From assembly GCA_012064415.1 (NCBI GenBank), contig SSNU01000208.1, positions 773,725-837,724 on the forward strand: a stretch of DNA of 64,000 nt, in the 5' to 3' direction. The notes beneath the pieces are model-generated. The model was not told the origin of the DNA and searched no databases. It saw only the letters and a program-made list of their open reading frames with translations. Position numbers and translations under genes: made by a program. This DNA is from Gyrodactylus bullatarudis. Taxonomy: Eukaryota; Platyhelminthes; Monogenea; Gyrodactylidea; Gyrodactylidae. Position 1 is the first letter of the stretch; each line of letters begins with the position of its first letter. Below are positions 51,562 to 63,158 of this stretch, in pieces.

Positions 51562-54500
51562 AAATTTAACTCATTATAATTATTATTCTATTTGCCAGAT
51601 TCCATTTAAAAGACAAAGTCTATTATTAATTTATTTATGATGAGATCTAAAAATACTACCCCCCCCCACGTCCCCTAATGTACATATAGTCTGGAAGTTT
51701 GTTGTAAAATTATAATTTTATTAATTAATAAAATCTTAATGAACTGAAGAATTTTCTTACGGCTCAATCCCACCCACTAATTTGTCTTGGAAATATTTTT
51801 CTCCGACTCTTTTCGGTTCTTCAGTAGGATGAGACCCTTGTAATCTGAACTTTTGCTTATATTAACTCGACCCTCTTCTAATATTTATTGAAAACGTATT
51901 CTCTTTTTAATTTCAAGATTGATAAAATGATTAACTTTTTGATACATTTGATATATTATTATTTGACGATTGAAGGAAAAAATAATATGTATGTACTATG
52001 AAACTATGAGAGGACGTTAGGGCCTAGTGTGCGTAGGAATAAATATTGTAAAATTACTACTGTAGATATGATATGTATTACGAGATCTGATAAGCATATG
52101 CCTTTCATGGAAAGTAATATCATTTTCCCAACCAAGGAAGGGGGAATGTAAAGTGAGCAATACAAAAACAACACTAAGCACATGTGTCTGGATGTAAGGA
52201 GGGGGGTGAATATACTTTTGAGAATGTCATCTGACATGCGAACATTACTCACATAGATGAATATGGTGGTGGCGGGGACGGAAGGCTGTGTTTCATTGTG
52301 ATTTGAAAATACAGCATAATAAAATCAGATAGACTCCGGATTTAGGCTTACACGCCAATCACTTTACCTAAATAGGGTAATAATATAATCTGGGTGACCC
52401 TCCACACTCCACGAAAAAAAAGATTGAGAACGAAAGAAAAAAAGATTGAAATACACGGTTACACTTTGCACAGAGTTGAGGAGAGCTAACCTTTTGATCT
52501 TACTCATGTTGTTTCCTATTGATAACAATCTTTTTCTTTCACTAGGTTAATGTCTTCTTTGATCTCATTACGACTGGTTATTAATTGCCAATCTGAGCAC
52601 ATGTCGATCTGATTTATTAATATCTTTTCGATTACAACCAGGAAGTCTTAATCGACACAAATCTCAATTGATTTCTTCTAAAGTTGAGAAATTATTGAAA
52701 ATTATAAAAACATTTAATTCTAATACTTTCAACATTATTTCGAGACAAGAAAATGACAATCTATGGGCTGATTTCCTCAAGTTATATCTCTCTGTAATTG
52801 GTTCTATAGAGAATACTTAATCAGCTTCCGATACTTGATCATTTTCTCTTTTATAGCTAATCATAATTCAAAATTGTCTTGTAATTGTAATTAGCACTGT
52901 ACAGTTTTATGCAATAGAATTTTTATTTTAGAACTTTATGTTAAAAAAAAAACTCTTGAGAACAATGAATGATATACCATTCGGACCCTGATTAAGTATT
53001 CTCTATAGAGATCTAACTTGACAAGTTCATATTGAAAGGAATCAAGCGTAAAAAAATAAAATTTAGAGATGTTCCAAGAGCGATCCAGATCTTTCAAACA
53101 TGATTGGATAAAAGAAATGTAAAAAATTTTGACCTTTTATTAAATCAAAGATTTTCGTGAAATCTCCACATAACAATTTTGATCAAAATAATGTGTGAGA
53201 TCTAAAATAACTGAAAATTTGTTTGCAATCCCATGCATAATCGTGAATTGCTCATTTTCTCTAAATTCTCTTGTAGGCATAGTGAAATAACAAAATTTAA
53301 TAGAAATGATCCTAACATGACTATAATACTATTTTCATTGAAAAAAACACTTGAAGCTTTATCAGCAAAAAAGATATTCAAAATTTTAGTAGGTTTTTAA
53401 ATAGGTTGAAAAAGAGTTCTTGAATTGGTTGTTAACTTTTCGAATAATGAAGGACTAGGGTCTGCAAGAAATTCGAAAATTATCTGGTTAATGAAGATAG
53501 GAAAGCCCCAGAGAGGGTTCAGTCCTGAATCCGAGTATTGAAAAGTTTGAATTCTAAATGTTCCAAGAGCGCTCCAGATCTTAAATAAAGCCAGATCAGA
53601 TCCGAATTTTGAACATGAGTGGGTTAACTATCTGTTAGTATTCTCAACTTTAACTTATGACTAGATATTTGAGTTTGAGTACACTTAGTTGGTTAAAAAC
53701 ATCTTACTAACAAATTCGAATTTCAATTAGAATTTAATTCCAACAAGAATATAATCAAATAAATTTCAAATAACCATTCAGGTATTCATGTAGTGACTGA
53801 TGAAATCAGAGTGTGATTAGCAATAAAATCACTGACCTCTCTACTCATGATAAAAATGTAGATAACCATTGGTTATGAAACTTAATTTTTATGTATCTTA
53901 ATAATAAGAAAATAAGACAGGTTCAGTAACATATATATGTAGAATATATTAGAATCCTCTCCCATGTATGTATTTATTAAATTGTATTGTAAAGTAAGAA
54001 TTAGAACACGCGTCCTTACATTACATTGTGAACTGTTGGTGTGATGACAACTACTGCTTCATCATGTAAGGAATTTAGACTGCCTCAAAACTTTTGAACA
54101 AAATTTCAAGAAAGGAGAAGAAAACAAAATAGATTTTTACAGTTTTAGTTCATTTATTAGAAAAATAATAATAAATACAAGAAATACAAAGAGATCATAT
54201 ATAAACTACTCTCTTATCAGATTTAGAATCTTATCCAAGCTGTAACTACAGTACTAAATAGTAGAAACATGAGCACTGTTGTATTGTTTAAAAAGTAAAG
54301 ACAAGTTTATGAATATAAAAATAAAAACAATAAAATGTTTTTGTTCAGAAGAAGAATTCTCAATACACAATGGGACAGGACAGTGTGTGGATTTCCTGAT
54401 TTTCCCTTTGCCATATCAATAGCATAAAATTACCTCGTTATGCATTTTCGTGAATGTAAAAGTAGCATCATTTCTTTCAATGTTATTATTATTATTATGA

Positions 54501-54723
54501 GATTTCATCAAGGTAACTCTGTGAGTTTTATACTTTGAGAACGTGTGTGTGTTACATCATTGATTCTCAATCAACAATCAATGTTGAACGATAACGACCA
54601 ATGAGAATAGGTTCTCTGTAAAGTTTGAGATTGTTTTTTTGAATATATCTACATATTAAATTATATATATTCAGAGATTTTCTCGATTACATCTGGTACA
54701 CTACCTCCATTACAAAAAAAGGT
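51562..54723. other. Intergenic region, no gene seen
   Basis: The 3.2 kb between the homeobox gene and the sulfotransferase-like gene hold a nine-base C run near 51659, a short inverted-repeat element at 52805-53008 and diffuse AT-rich sequence. No frame has a recognisable domain. Confidence 0.5.
52805..53008. mobile_element. Short TIR element (MITE-like), 204 bp
   Basis: CTATAGAGAATACTTAATCAG at the left end is matched exactly by its reverse complement at the right end. Similarity extends inward a few bases (a TCCGA block in both). There is no coding capacity and no clear target-site duplication, so transposition is inferred from the inverted termini alone. Confidence 0.55.
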
Positions 54724-55560
54724 ATGGAAGTATTAGGAGTGGGTCTGACGCACACCGGCAACAGGAACCTTGGCGATGCCCTTGAGATTCTGTTTAAACA
54801 GTCATGTCATACCTTTCGTGATATTGAAGGTAATCTTGATGCCTGGATAATAGCGGTGAGGAAATTCTACGAGACTCATGACTTTCAACCCATCCTGGAC
54901 CTGACAAAGGACTTTAGACACTTTGCCGGTTATCCCTTGTGCTTTTTCTACGAGGAGATGGTCAAGCTGAATCCGAAAATAAAGTTCATCTTGACTCTGA
55001 CAGATGAAAAGGTATGGCTAGAAGCAATGTTGCCAATGATCAAGAACCTAATGATACCAGATATCATCGAGGCCCCACTCAAGAATGCCAAGACACCCGC
55101 GGAAATGTTGAAAATGGAAAAGGTTAAAGTGAAGAAGAAAACCCTAGAATTATTCGAGTTAATTCTTAAACATTACATGAGAGAGGTTCCAGACTTTGAC
55201 CTTGAAGATGAGAGCAACTTGAGGATACTCTTTCGCAAGCATAGCCGTGAAGTGAAGGAAAAGATTCCGAGTGAAAATCTTCTCATTCTAGACGATCCAG
55301 AGGAATGGGCAGCTCTGTGTAGCTTCCTAAAGGTGCCAGAACCTGAACATGAGGATTATCCCGATGGTCTATATCCGCCAGATGATCTCGAAATGCATGA
55401 AGATAAAATACCCATGACTATTGACGATCCACAATTAGTGGATAATGAAGGACAAGACAATGAGAGAAAATCCAATGTTACAGCCTATGTAAAAATGATT
55501 GGCATTTTCGGGCTTATGGCTGGAGTTGTGGGCTATTATCTCTACAAGAAAAGTAAATAA
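54724..55560 (+). CDS. Tail-anchored sulfotransferase-like P-loop protein
   Basis: Single-exon gene of 278 residues. The fold matches the Sulfotransfer_4 (PF17784-type) family: an N-terminal P-loop region beginning at residue 4, then FAGYPLCFFYEEMVKLNPKIK and a strand before the segment ILTLTDEKVWLEAM (family: DYPA--FW-EL---YPDAKVILT-RD-E-W). Then come FRKHSREVKEKIPSENLL and WAALCSFLKVPEPE near the end (family: H--EVR--VP-ERLL...W-PLC-FLGVP-P). The family's usual loop GxPRTGTxS reads GLTHTGNRNL here, so PAPS binding may be altered. An acidic linker precedes a C-terminal hydrophobic helix (about residues 252-272) ending in KKSK, which fits the KKxx ER-retrieval signal. It is therefore probably an ER tail-anchored protein. 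Substrate unknown; loss of enzymatic activity possible. Confidence 0.8.
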   Translation: MEVLGVGLTHTGNRNLGDALEILFKQSCHTFRDIEGNLDAWIIAVRKFYETHDFQPILDLTKDFRHFAGYPLCFFYEEMVKLNPKIKFILTLTDEKVWLEAMLPMIKNLMIPDIIEAPLKNAKTPAEMLKMEKVKVKKKTLELFELILKHYMREVPDFDLEDESNLRILFRKHSREVKEKIPSENLLILDDPEEWAALCSFLKVPEPEHEDYPDGLYPPDDLEMHEDKIPMTIDDPQLVDNEGQDNERKSNVTAYVKMIGIFGLMAGVVGYYLYKKSK

Positions 55561-56015
55561 CCAAAAATAGTGTGTTGTAATATTTTTTTCATTTTCGAAT
55601 TTTGTTTAGAAAAATAATCTTTCTATTTACTACAAAGTAGTCCCAATATTTTATATTTTACTAAAATTAATATAGGTCAGAAATTTTGTGAATTGATTTA
55701 AATGGACCACTGTTAATAACAGTCTATTGTGTCTTGATTACACATTGTAGAACTTTAAGAACCCTTTTACATCATTGTACAGTAGTATAGTTTGAAACAT
55801 GATGATTTTTCAATTGTCACAATAGAATACAAATCGCTCTGATACACAGAATTTGGATCAAGGAAATAAAAGAGAGCTTCTTCTGAATTAATCAATTTAT
55901 TTTATTATTACTATCAATGATTCATTTGTATTTGTAACAATAAGAATGTAAATTTCTGATTTTTTGGATAGAGGAATATAAAAACAAAAACTCCATAGAT
56001 TGTAGTAGGATTTTA
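55561..56015. other. Convergent 3' intergenic region
   Basis: Lies between the sulfotransferase-like gene and the NuMA-like gene. AATAAA at about 55865 (plus) and its minus-strand counterparts near 55895-55905 are likely polyadenylation signals for the two converging transcripts. No gene is seen. Confidence 0.5.
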
Positions 56016-59000
56016 TCAAGCAAACTTTAGTGTTTTACTCTTTTTAATCTTGTTAAATAAATTGTATTTCCCTTTTTTGTTTGAGCGCTGAGAGGATGAT
56101 CTCATTCCGTCATTGTTGAGGTCTGTCAGGTCGGGTGTACTATTGCAAATTTGGTAGTGACGCTTCAAGGAGCTTTGGTCATCATCTGCCAGAGAACTCT
56201 GATAGTCTGTATTGAAACTGCCACAAGTGTTCCTATTCTCCATGGTACCACTTCGGGAGACCTAGACAAATGATAATTTTATTAATTTACTATTTATTTC
56301 CTATAAACTACAGTTGGTCAAGGTATCAAGTTAATCTTGAAGAGACATTCCAACTATAGGACCCACCTTGCTAACTGATTCATTATCACTTCTATAGCGT
56401 TGAAATTGAGAGTAGACATCTGTTGCTGTAGAGAGGCTTGATTCGTCAAAGCGTTTCTCTTCATCAATCGTCCGGGTGAACATGTATTCGGGTTCTTTGA
56501 GAAACGTCTCTGGCATTGGAATCGGAGGAAGAGGGTGATTTATCCTTTCTGATCTCACGAGAAGTCGTTCAGCTCGTTCTTGAAATTCACTCAGGTTTGA
56601 TCTGAATGATTCATCGGGTTTGGCTGATGTGTGAATCTTTTGATTGGTGCTAATACCTGGACGGGTAAAAGACAAGTCCGTCTCTAGAACTGGAAGACTG
56701 CGCAGGGAGTCAGATTTCTTCTTCGACTGCCTCAAGAGTTCTAGATGTTGGTTCAACTCCTCATTGTCACACTCCAACTTGACTAGTTTGCTAACCAAGG
56801 CTTGTTGGTGCTGTTTGAGGCTTTCAATTTGATTTTTGAGCTCTTCATTCACATGTTCAGTTGTAGATAACTTGGATAGTTTATCATTTAGATAGTGATT
56901 TTTATCCTCCATATTGGCTAGGCGATATTCGTACGATTGAATTTCATTCTCCAAGTCAGAGATGATCTTTTTGCTATTCTTGACAACTTCAACAGCCTCT
57001 TTTAACTCTTTCGAAAGAGAATTTGATTTATTTTCACTCTCTTCAAGACGCTGTTCTCCTACCTTTATTTTTGTTTCCAACTTTGAAATTTTCAATGTTA
57101 GCTCATGGTTATTTTTCAATTGTTCTTCCAACTTGGTCTTGTTGTGTGTTTGATTGAATTCTAAATCTTGTATTGTTCCCAAGTATTTCTTCTTGTCAAA
57201 TTCAATCTTTTCAATATTCTGGAGTAGCTTTGCCTCGAGACTCTCAATCTTTTTCTCATACGTTTCCTTGAGGCGTTTTTGTTCCTTATCTTTGTCTTCC
57301 ATGTTCTTCAAATGTCGACTGAGATCATTACGGACTCGTTTAATATCCTCTTGCTCAGATCTGCGTAAGGCTTTGAGATTTTCAATCTCCTCCTTCAGCT
57401 CAATGTTGACATACTCAACAGAATCTACATTTTTCCTCTCGCTATGTATCAGGGATTGCAAGTCTTGTATTTTTTCATCCTTCTCTTGAATAATTCTTTC
57501 AAACTCTTCCCTCTTCTCGCCAAGCTGGAGTTTTGCCAATTCCAGCTTTCGATTGATGATAAGAATCTCTTCTGAATGTCTCTCAGACTCTTTGAGCTCT
57601 GACTGCTTGATTAGGATAATTTCCTGGCGTAATCGATTGATTTCTTCTTCCTTGTTGAGAATTTCAGAACGAAGTTTGATTTCATTCTCGTTAATCTTGG
57701 TTTCGAGTTCCTCATCTTTTTGTCTGAGGATACCCAGTTGAGAATCTTTCTCAAGGATTTTTTCTTTCAATTCCACTATGAATGAGTGAGCTTCTTCCAA
57801 CTCATTCTGGAGATTCTCGATTCTGTCCGCTTCAAGGATAGTCGAAATCTTTTCCCCGGAAACCAAGGGGGAAGAAAGACAATCCTCTTTGATATTTACC
57901 TGAACTGACTTTTGAGCACTAGACTTGATGGCTGGTTGACTGGAGAATAATCTCTCGGTGGACTCTTGGTTCTGGTGAACTGATAAATCGATTTTCTGCA
58001 AAGAGGCTTGCACATCTTTTAGTCCATCTTTCCACTTTCGACTACGATTTGCATCTTCATTTTCAAAATGAAATATTTTTTCCTTTAGAGAAGCATTAAT
58101 AGATGAAAGACTCTTGATATGCTTATTTAAAGAGGTTATTTTAGAATTTAGGTTTGAAATTTGACTCAAAGATTTCTCATATTTGTCATTCAACTCTTCC
58201 ATGGATGTCTTCTCGGCGTGAAGACAGTCAATTTCATCTTGAAAGTCTTTGATGATTGCTTCTTTAGCATTCAGCTTATTAGTGAGGGTGATATTCTTTT
58301 GTGTTTCAATTTCTATTTGGTTCCTAGCCAACTCTAACGCTAATTCAGTGGATTCGCAAAGACGAATTTGATCATTTAGTTGTAATTTGAGCATACGTAT
58401 TTTGTCATTGTGTACAGAGATTAGGGGAGAAAACATGAAGGAAAAATTATCCTGATTCATTGGAGTATCAATGGCAATTTCTGATCGATTTATTGGTCTT
58501 AGAGGTGTACGAGATTCTACTGCAGTCTTATCCAGAATCTCCGGACAGCTGGAAGGGCTGAAAATGTTTTCTTTCATTGATGGTAAACTATGACAGAGGA
58601 ACTCAAATGAATCCTTATTCAAGTTGATATTTTCAAGAATAGAAGAGGAAATAGCAACAATATTTTTATGATACTGAATGGGAATTGAGTTTGCTGGCTT
58701 CATGAAAATGTCGGGACTAACTTTTAGGCCCATTGTGAGTATAAGTGAGCTGATTATAGCCAATTCATAAGATGACAGAAACAAAATATCTGAAGGATTT
58801 ATAGAGAGGAAGGAATAGAAATTGAAATGATAAAAAGCCTCCATTCGATTGATGACTGTGTATGAATTTTCATTAACATTCATTCCTGGCTGAGAACCGT
58901 ACATTTTCTCGATTAATTTATGAAAAATAGACCAGTCTTTCAACTCGGGGAGAGAAACATTGACACTAAGAAGCTCAGAAATCCATTTTTCAATAGCCTC

Positions 59001-59027
59001 TTGGAAAGATCTATTCAATTCATTCAT
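56016..59027 (-). CDS. NuMA-like spindle protein (Hook-like domain, coiled coil)
   Basis: Two exons (59027-56367 and 56261-56016; 105-nt phase-0 intron) encode 968 residues. Vertebrate NuMA has about 2100, so this is a short form. The N-terminus (IEKWISELLSVN, then LKDWSIFHKLIEKMYG) follows the NuMA Hook-like domain pattern (LLSWVNSL...LQDCSIFIKIIDRIHG) over about residues 1-150. The segment IRMLKLQLNDQIRLCESTEL near 213 matches RRLKKQLADE at the start of NuMA's rod. A coiled coil with heptads of Leu/Ile and Lys/Glu runs from about 210 to 780. A Ser-rich tail ends basic (NKKGKYNLFNKIKKSK). NuMA, Mud and LIN-5 link dynein to cortical LGN and orient spindles. Other Hook-domain proteins are the alternative. 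First ATG of the frame used. Head to head with LAMP gene 1. Confidence 0.75.
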
Positions 59028-59128
59028 TAAATTTTTTATTAAATTTAGAAATTATTGATAATGTTAAGTTGGTTAAAACAACCAAACGATAGTATGGTTT
59101 TATTTGAATTTGCATCACATTTCAAAAA
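59028..59128. promoter_or_regulatory. Shared divergent promoter region, NuMA-like / LAMP-like
   Basis: 101 bp between divergent start codons, AT-rich. Role inferred from spacing. Confidence 0.5.
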
Positions 59129-59863
59129 ATGGTACCGAATTTTGTAAAAGTCTTGTTGCTTCTCCTAATCCTGAATGAGGCAAAAACTGCTCACAAGTTT
59201 TTCGTTCAAGATGATAATGGAATATGTCTAGTCATGGAATTCAATTTAAAGTTCTTTATTCCCTATAAAAATAATGTAGGTCAAATTAATTATTAATTTT
59301 TCAAGAGCGTTGAAGATAGAGCAATATTTAATATGGATGATTTCCTGACTGTACCTAGTGGAGGTTGTGGTCGTTATGAACATTTGAACTTGACTCTATT
59401 CAACAAAAATAACAGCAATTTTCCTTGGCTTTTAAATTTTACATTTAATTACTCTTCGGAAGGTACAATTCTGAATAGAAATGAAACTTTTGCTAGTCAA
59501 ATCTCGTTGGACTACAATATCCCCAATGTAAAAGATTCTAATGCTTCTGTTGTCTTGGATGGATCCCTCTTTAGAGTACCTGAAAATTATTATTATACCT
59601 GCGATTCCAATGAAACTCTTGTACTAGATCCAAAAAATCGAAACATCACTCTTGTCTTTAGTGAGATTCGTCTCAACAACTACAGGAACAGTAGAAACAA
59701 GGATTATCTCGGCCAACCAGATCCATGCAATCAAGATGTAAGCAAAAGTGGAATTGTGCCCATCATTGTTGGAGTAGTCCTCTCCATTATGGTCATTGTA
59801 TCCTTGGTTATCTTCTTTATCGGTGTCAAAAGAAGAACACTCAACTATGAACAAATCATCTGA
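59129..59863 (+). CDS. Lysosome-associated membrane protein (LAMP-like) 1
   Basis: Two exons (59129-59275, 59306-59863) separated by a 30-nt intron encode 234 residues. Order: signal peptide (residues 1-20, VLLLLLILNEAKTA), one LAMP luminal domain, one membrane helix and a short basic tail. The four domain cysteines are in GICLVM, SGGCGRY, YYTCDSN and PDPCNQD, as expected for two disulfides. Several N-glycosylation sequons are present (NLT, NFT, NYS, NET, NAS, NIT). The helix IVPIIVGVVLSIMVIVSLVI matches the family's LPIIVGVAL start. The tail ends RRTLNYEQII, where YEQI is a Tyr-x-x-hydrophobic lysosomal sorting signal. LAMP1/2 have two luminal domains; this has one, like LAMP5 or CD68-type members. 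Tandem with the next gene. Confidence 0.88.
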
Positions 59864-60170
59864 TTCATGCCACGAGAACAATCGAATCTCATTATATTAC
59901 ACACACAAGATTCAGACATTTTTAATTTTATAGTTTATAAAATCTATTTTCGTTGTTATTATAAATTTGCAAAAGCCTATTAATTATTGCTACCTCCTTA
60001 AAAGTAATCATATCAATTTAATCAAAACTTACAAGTTACAAGTTGAGTGACCTCGTAATCCAGGCCCTTGATTAAACCAACAGTTGATTTTTACTAACAA
60101 TTTATATCTGAAACTGAATTTAAAACTAAAAGATATATCACGGTTTTGTTTTGTTGAGTCGATCACACAA

Positions 60171-60932
60171 ATGAAACCCTTTCTTGTATTTTCTCTCTTT
60201 ATTTGTGCCTTACTTTCAGAACTATTGAATCAGTCCAAAATACCAAAGTTCTCAATCAAAGAAGATAAAGTGACTTGTATAGTTGCAGAATTTAATCTCA
60301 AGCTCTCTGTATCATATAGGAACACTGTAATTTAAATCAGTTTACCTTATCTTTAGAGAAATGAAGAGAAAAATTACGAATTCGACCTGAATGACTTCAA
60401 TTATTCCTACTCTGGGGAATGTGGCGACGAAGAAAATCTCGAAATAAAACTAGTTGCTGATTCTAACAATTTATGGATTCTCGCTTTTAACTTTGGTTAC
60501 ACTTCCAAAAATATGGTTTACAATCGTACAGAAATTTATGCTAAACAAATCAAGTTCTCCTATCAGCCGTCTACTAAATTCTTCCCTGATATTCTTGATC
60601 CTGATGAGAAAATTTCGGTCAAAAATATGGATATAAATTTTCAAGTTCCTCAACACTATTACTACAGTTGCCAAAATAATCAAGATATTATTCTTGCTAA
60701 TGAGAAACAAAAAGTTACTCTCACATTCAGTTCTATGAAATTGAACGTATATAGGAAAAGTGAAAATGAAGAATTTATTGGTAAAATGGATCAATGCTCC
60801 AAAGACCTCAAGGTACCGACCGAAACTGTTCTTTTGACTGTATTCTCAATTATTTTTGTCATAATTATAATGGGTATCATCATTTTTTACCTCGGACACC
60901 ATCGAAGACGAACAAGCTATCAACAAATCTAG
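60171..60932 (+). CDS. Lysosome-associated membrane protein (LAMP-like) 2
   Basis: Two exons (60171-60326, 60357-60932) with a 30-nt intron at the same relative position as in the upstream LAMP gene encode 243 residues. It has a signal peptide (FLVFSLFICALLSELL), a single LAMP domain with four cysteines (VTCIV, GECGD, YYSCQNN, MDQCSKD), a membrane helix near residues 213-235 and a tail ending TSYQQI, a Tyr-based sorting signal close to the mammalian LAMP ending GYQTI. The shared intron position, YYxC block and tail make it a tandem duplicate of the neighbouring gene, though the proteins have diverged strongly. AATAAA at about 61024 may end the transcript. Confidence 0.88.
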
Positions 60933-61364
60933 TCACAAAGAATTTATTGACTTGTAAACAATCTCAACTCTTAATGAGCCAAAAAAATTATTGATTATTT
61001 CGATTATTTTATCACTGGAATTTAATAAAAAATGATCCTTGAACTATACTGATTAATAAATATTAAAGTTTCAGAGATTCTAATTCAGAATCTGAGATTA
61101 GAGACTCGAATTTAGAGTTGAAATTAACTTTGAAAATAGTCTAAAATAATTTTAGTAAAATTTTATTTTTAAATCGAATTAGTTCCTGTGTAGGTAAAAC
61201 AAAACAAATATGATATTGATTTGTTATGTTAAAGTTGTAGTTTAAAAATAATTCAAAATTAATTATAAAATGATTTTCAATACCCCATAATTTATAGACT
61301 ATATATTACAGCACTGACTTAGATTTCAAGATAAATCTCATCGATTATCATTATTACCATTTCA
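60933..61364. other. Intergenic, no gene seen
   Basis: AT-rich spacer between LAMP gene 2 and the STRAD-like gene. It holds the probable LAMP polyadenylation signal and presumably the STRAD-like promoter. Confidence 0.5.
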
Positions 61365-62282
61365 ATGTTTTCTCCTGATGAAAAAATGTAATTCATTTAT
61401 TTAACTTTTATCGTCTAAAGTCTCAACTTTATATCTGAGGAACGAATCAAAGAAAAAACTGTGTCAGAAGTTGACTTCAGATCAGAGATTATAGAGGATG
61501 GATATTTTAAGAAGATTGTTTGTCTAAAATCCATTGATCATAGCAATCTCAGTTCAATCGTGAAGAATTTAACTCTGATTAAGGGTCTCAATCCTGAGTT
61601 TGCTCAACTCTTAACACCATCTACAGTAACAATTTCAGATGGATTTCTCAAAATATCGTACAATTTCTCCGAATATGGAAATGTTGAAAATTTTGTCAAT
61701 TTCAATAGCATTGAACGAATCCATTCTATCATGAACCCACTTATTTCGAGAATGATCAACTGTTTATATTGGTTGCACTCACAAGATTTGATTCATCGGA
61801 ATATCTCTCCAGATCACTTTTTAATTTTTTCCGATTCAAATGATTTCAACATAAAATTGTGCGGCACCTCGGCCCTGTGTAAAAACACAATGAATCGTAA
61901 CGACTTGCCAAATTTCAGGTACACGAAAGGCAAAAATAGTTTCCTAGTCTGGTCAAGTCCCGAGATGATCATACAAGACTTTACTGGCTACAATGAAAAA
62001 ACAGATATTTACAGTCTGGGATTAGTAATCTACTATGTGATATCAAAGACATATCCATTTTCCAAGTGTACCGATGCAAGACTTGTCTACGTTGAAAAGT
62101 TAACGAATCCCGTATTGAGTTTGACATTGAACGCTGAAAAGCTTCCTGATTACATTCTCTTATTACTCAAGACATGTTTAAATCATAACCCTACACTACG
62201 TGCATCCACAAGTGATCTTATGAAGTTGGACTGGATAAAGGAAGCATTGAGAGAGAACTTTTCTATTCATAAAAATATATAA
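61365..62282 (+). CDS. STRAD-like pseudokinase
   Basis: Exon 1 (61365-61387) supplies the ATG and MFSPDEKI. A 33-nt intron follows, then exon 2 (61421-62282), for 294 residues. Exon 2 alone has no ATG start, so the short first exon is needed. It has a kinase fold lacking catalytic residues: the catalytic loop reads HRNISPDHFLI (HRD Asp replaced by Asn), the DFG position reads KLCGTS, and no Gly-rich loop is visible. The segment LVWSSPEMI...GYNEKTDIYSLGL follows STRAD's LPWLSPEVL...GYDAKSDIYSVG closely, and SEYGNVENF parallels MAYGSAKDL. STRAD binds MO25 and activates LKB1 allosterically. The known C-terminal WEF motif that contacts MO25 is absent, and the protein is shorter than human STRAD-alpha (431). 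Other pseudokinases are possible but fit less well. Confidence 0.75.
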
Positions 62283-62305
62283 ATTTATCAAAAAATCATG
62301 AGATT

Positions 62306-63158
62306 TCAGGGTAAATCCTTGCAGTATTTTTCATACATGTCCTTGAGAATGATGTAAGCATCCATATATCTCTCTTCGTTGTCCCTGCAAGCGGCTTTCC
62401 ATTTCTTCCTAATCTCCCTCCATCTGGCAATGTGCTGTTCCAAGAGACCCTCAGGCGACATTTCCTTGGGAGGATTTTCAATGTTGATCAAGAACGGTTG
62501 GCCAATTGCTGGCAATGGAGCGGGAACTCTAATTTCATTGTCAGTCAACCCATCGTTAGGCTTAGGTAGATGATAATGACAATCTGGTAGCTGATCGTTA
62601 TTCTAAAGAGACAAAAAAAGAAATTATGACATTCAGAGTATCCTTATGAAATTGTATATTTATTTGAAAAAAAGTCGGACTCACTTCGTTGTCATCGTCA
62701 ATGTTGGGAACATCGTGCCAGTTTGAGCCTTGATTAAGATCTTTAATCCATGCGCGGCAAATTGGATAGAGAGGAGCGTTTTCAGGGAATTGGCCAAAGT
62801 CAACACTCCTCTCAAAGACCTTGATGGCGAATGATTCCTTGAAATTGTCCTCATCGTCTGATGGATGTCTCTTTTTACGCTTTTTAATTTCCCCAGCCCT
62901 GAACAATGGAGATCGGAATCTATCCTTGTCGGGACTATCTCTTCGATTCATCAAATCATCTTTGTATTTTTGGCTTTCACGTCTAAATATAAATTTCAAT
63001 GACAATTCTTACGCTCTTTCAGGTGCATCTTTCAATACTTGCAAAAGCTGGTCCAGTTTATCTCTTGCAAATGACAAGTCGGTGTCTAAATTTATTAATT
63101 AATTGAGATTACCATCGGGTTCAGGCCACCAGGATCTTTCATTCCATGGAGTAGACAT
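62306..63158 (-). CDS. LIN37: LIN37, MuvB/DREAM complex subunit
   Basis: Four exons (63158-63113, 63085-63013, 62982-62685, 62602-62306) joined through introns of 27, 30 and 82 nt encode 237 residues; human LIN37 has 246. The signature block [28 protein letters not shown] matches human [28 protein letters not shown]. The C-terminal helix [12 protein letters not shown]...[18 protein letters not shown] matches the RWKRIRQRWKEA...MKILREMYE ending. LIN37 is a core MuvB subunit that mediates DREAM repression of cell-cycle genes and binds LIN52/LIN9-containing complexes in the nucleus. Stop codon is 23 bp from the convergent STRAD-like stop; start is 99 bp from the divergent MRPL54 start. Confidence 0.93.

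Noticed and set aside
56644..57741. Serine-rich plus-strand frames opposite the NuMA-like coiled coil
   Set aside because: Antisense shadows of Glu/Lys/Leu-rich coiled-coil codons.
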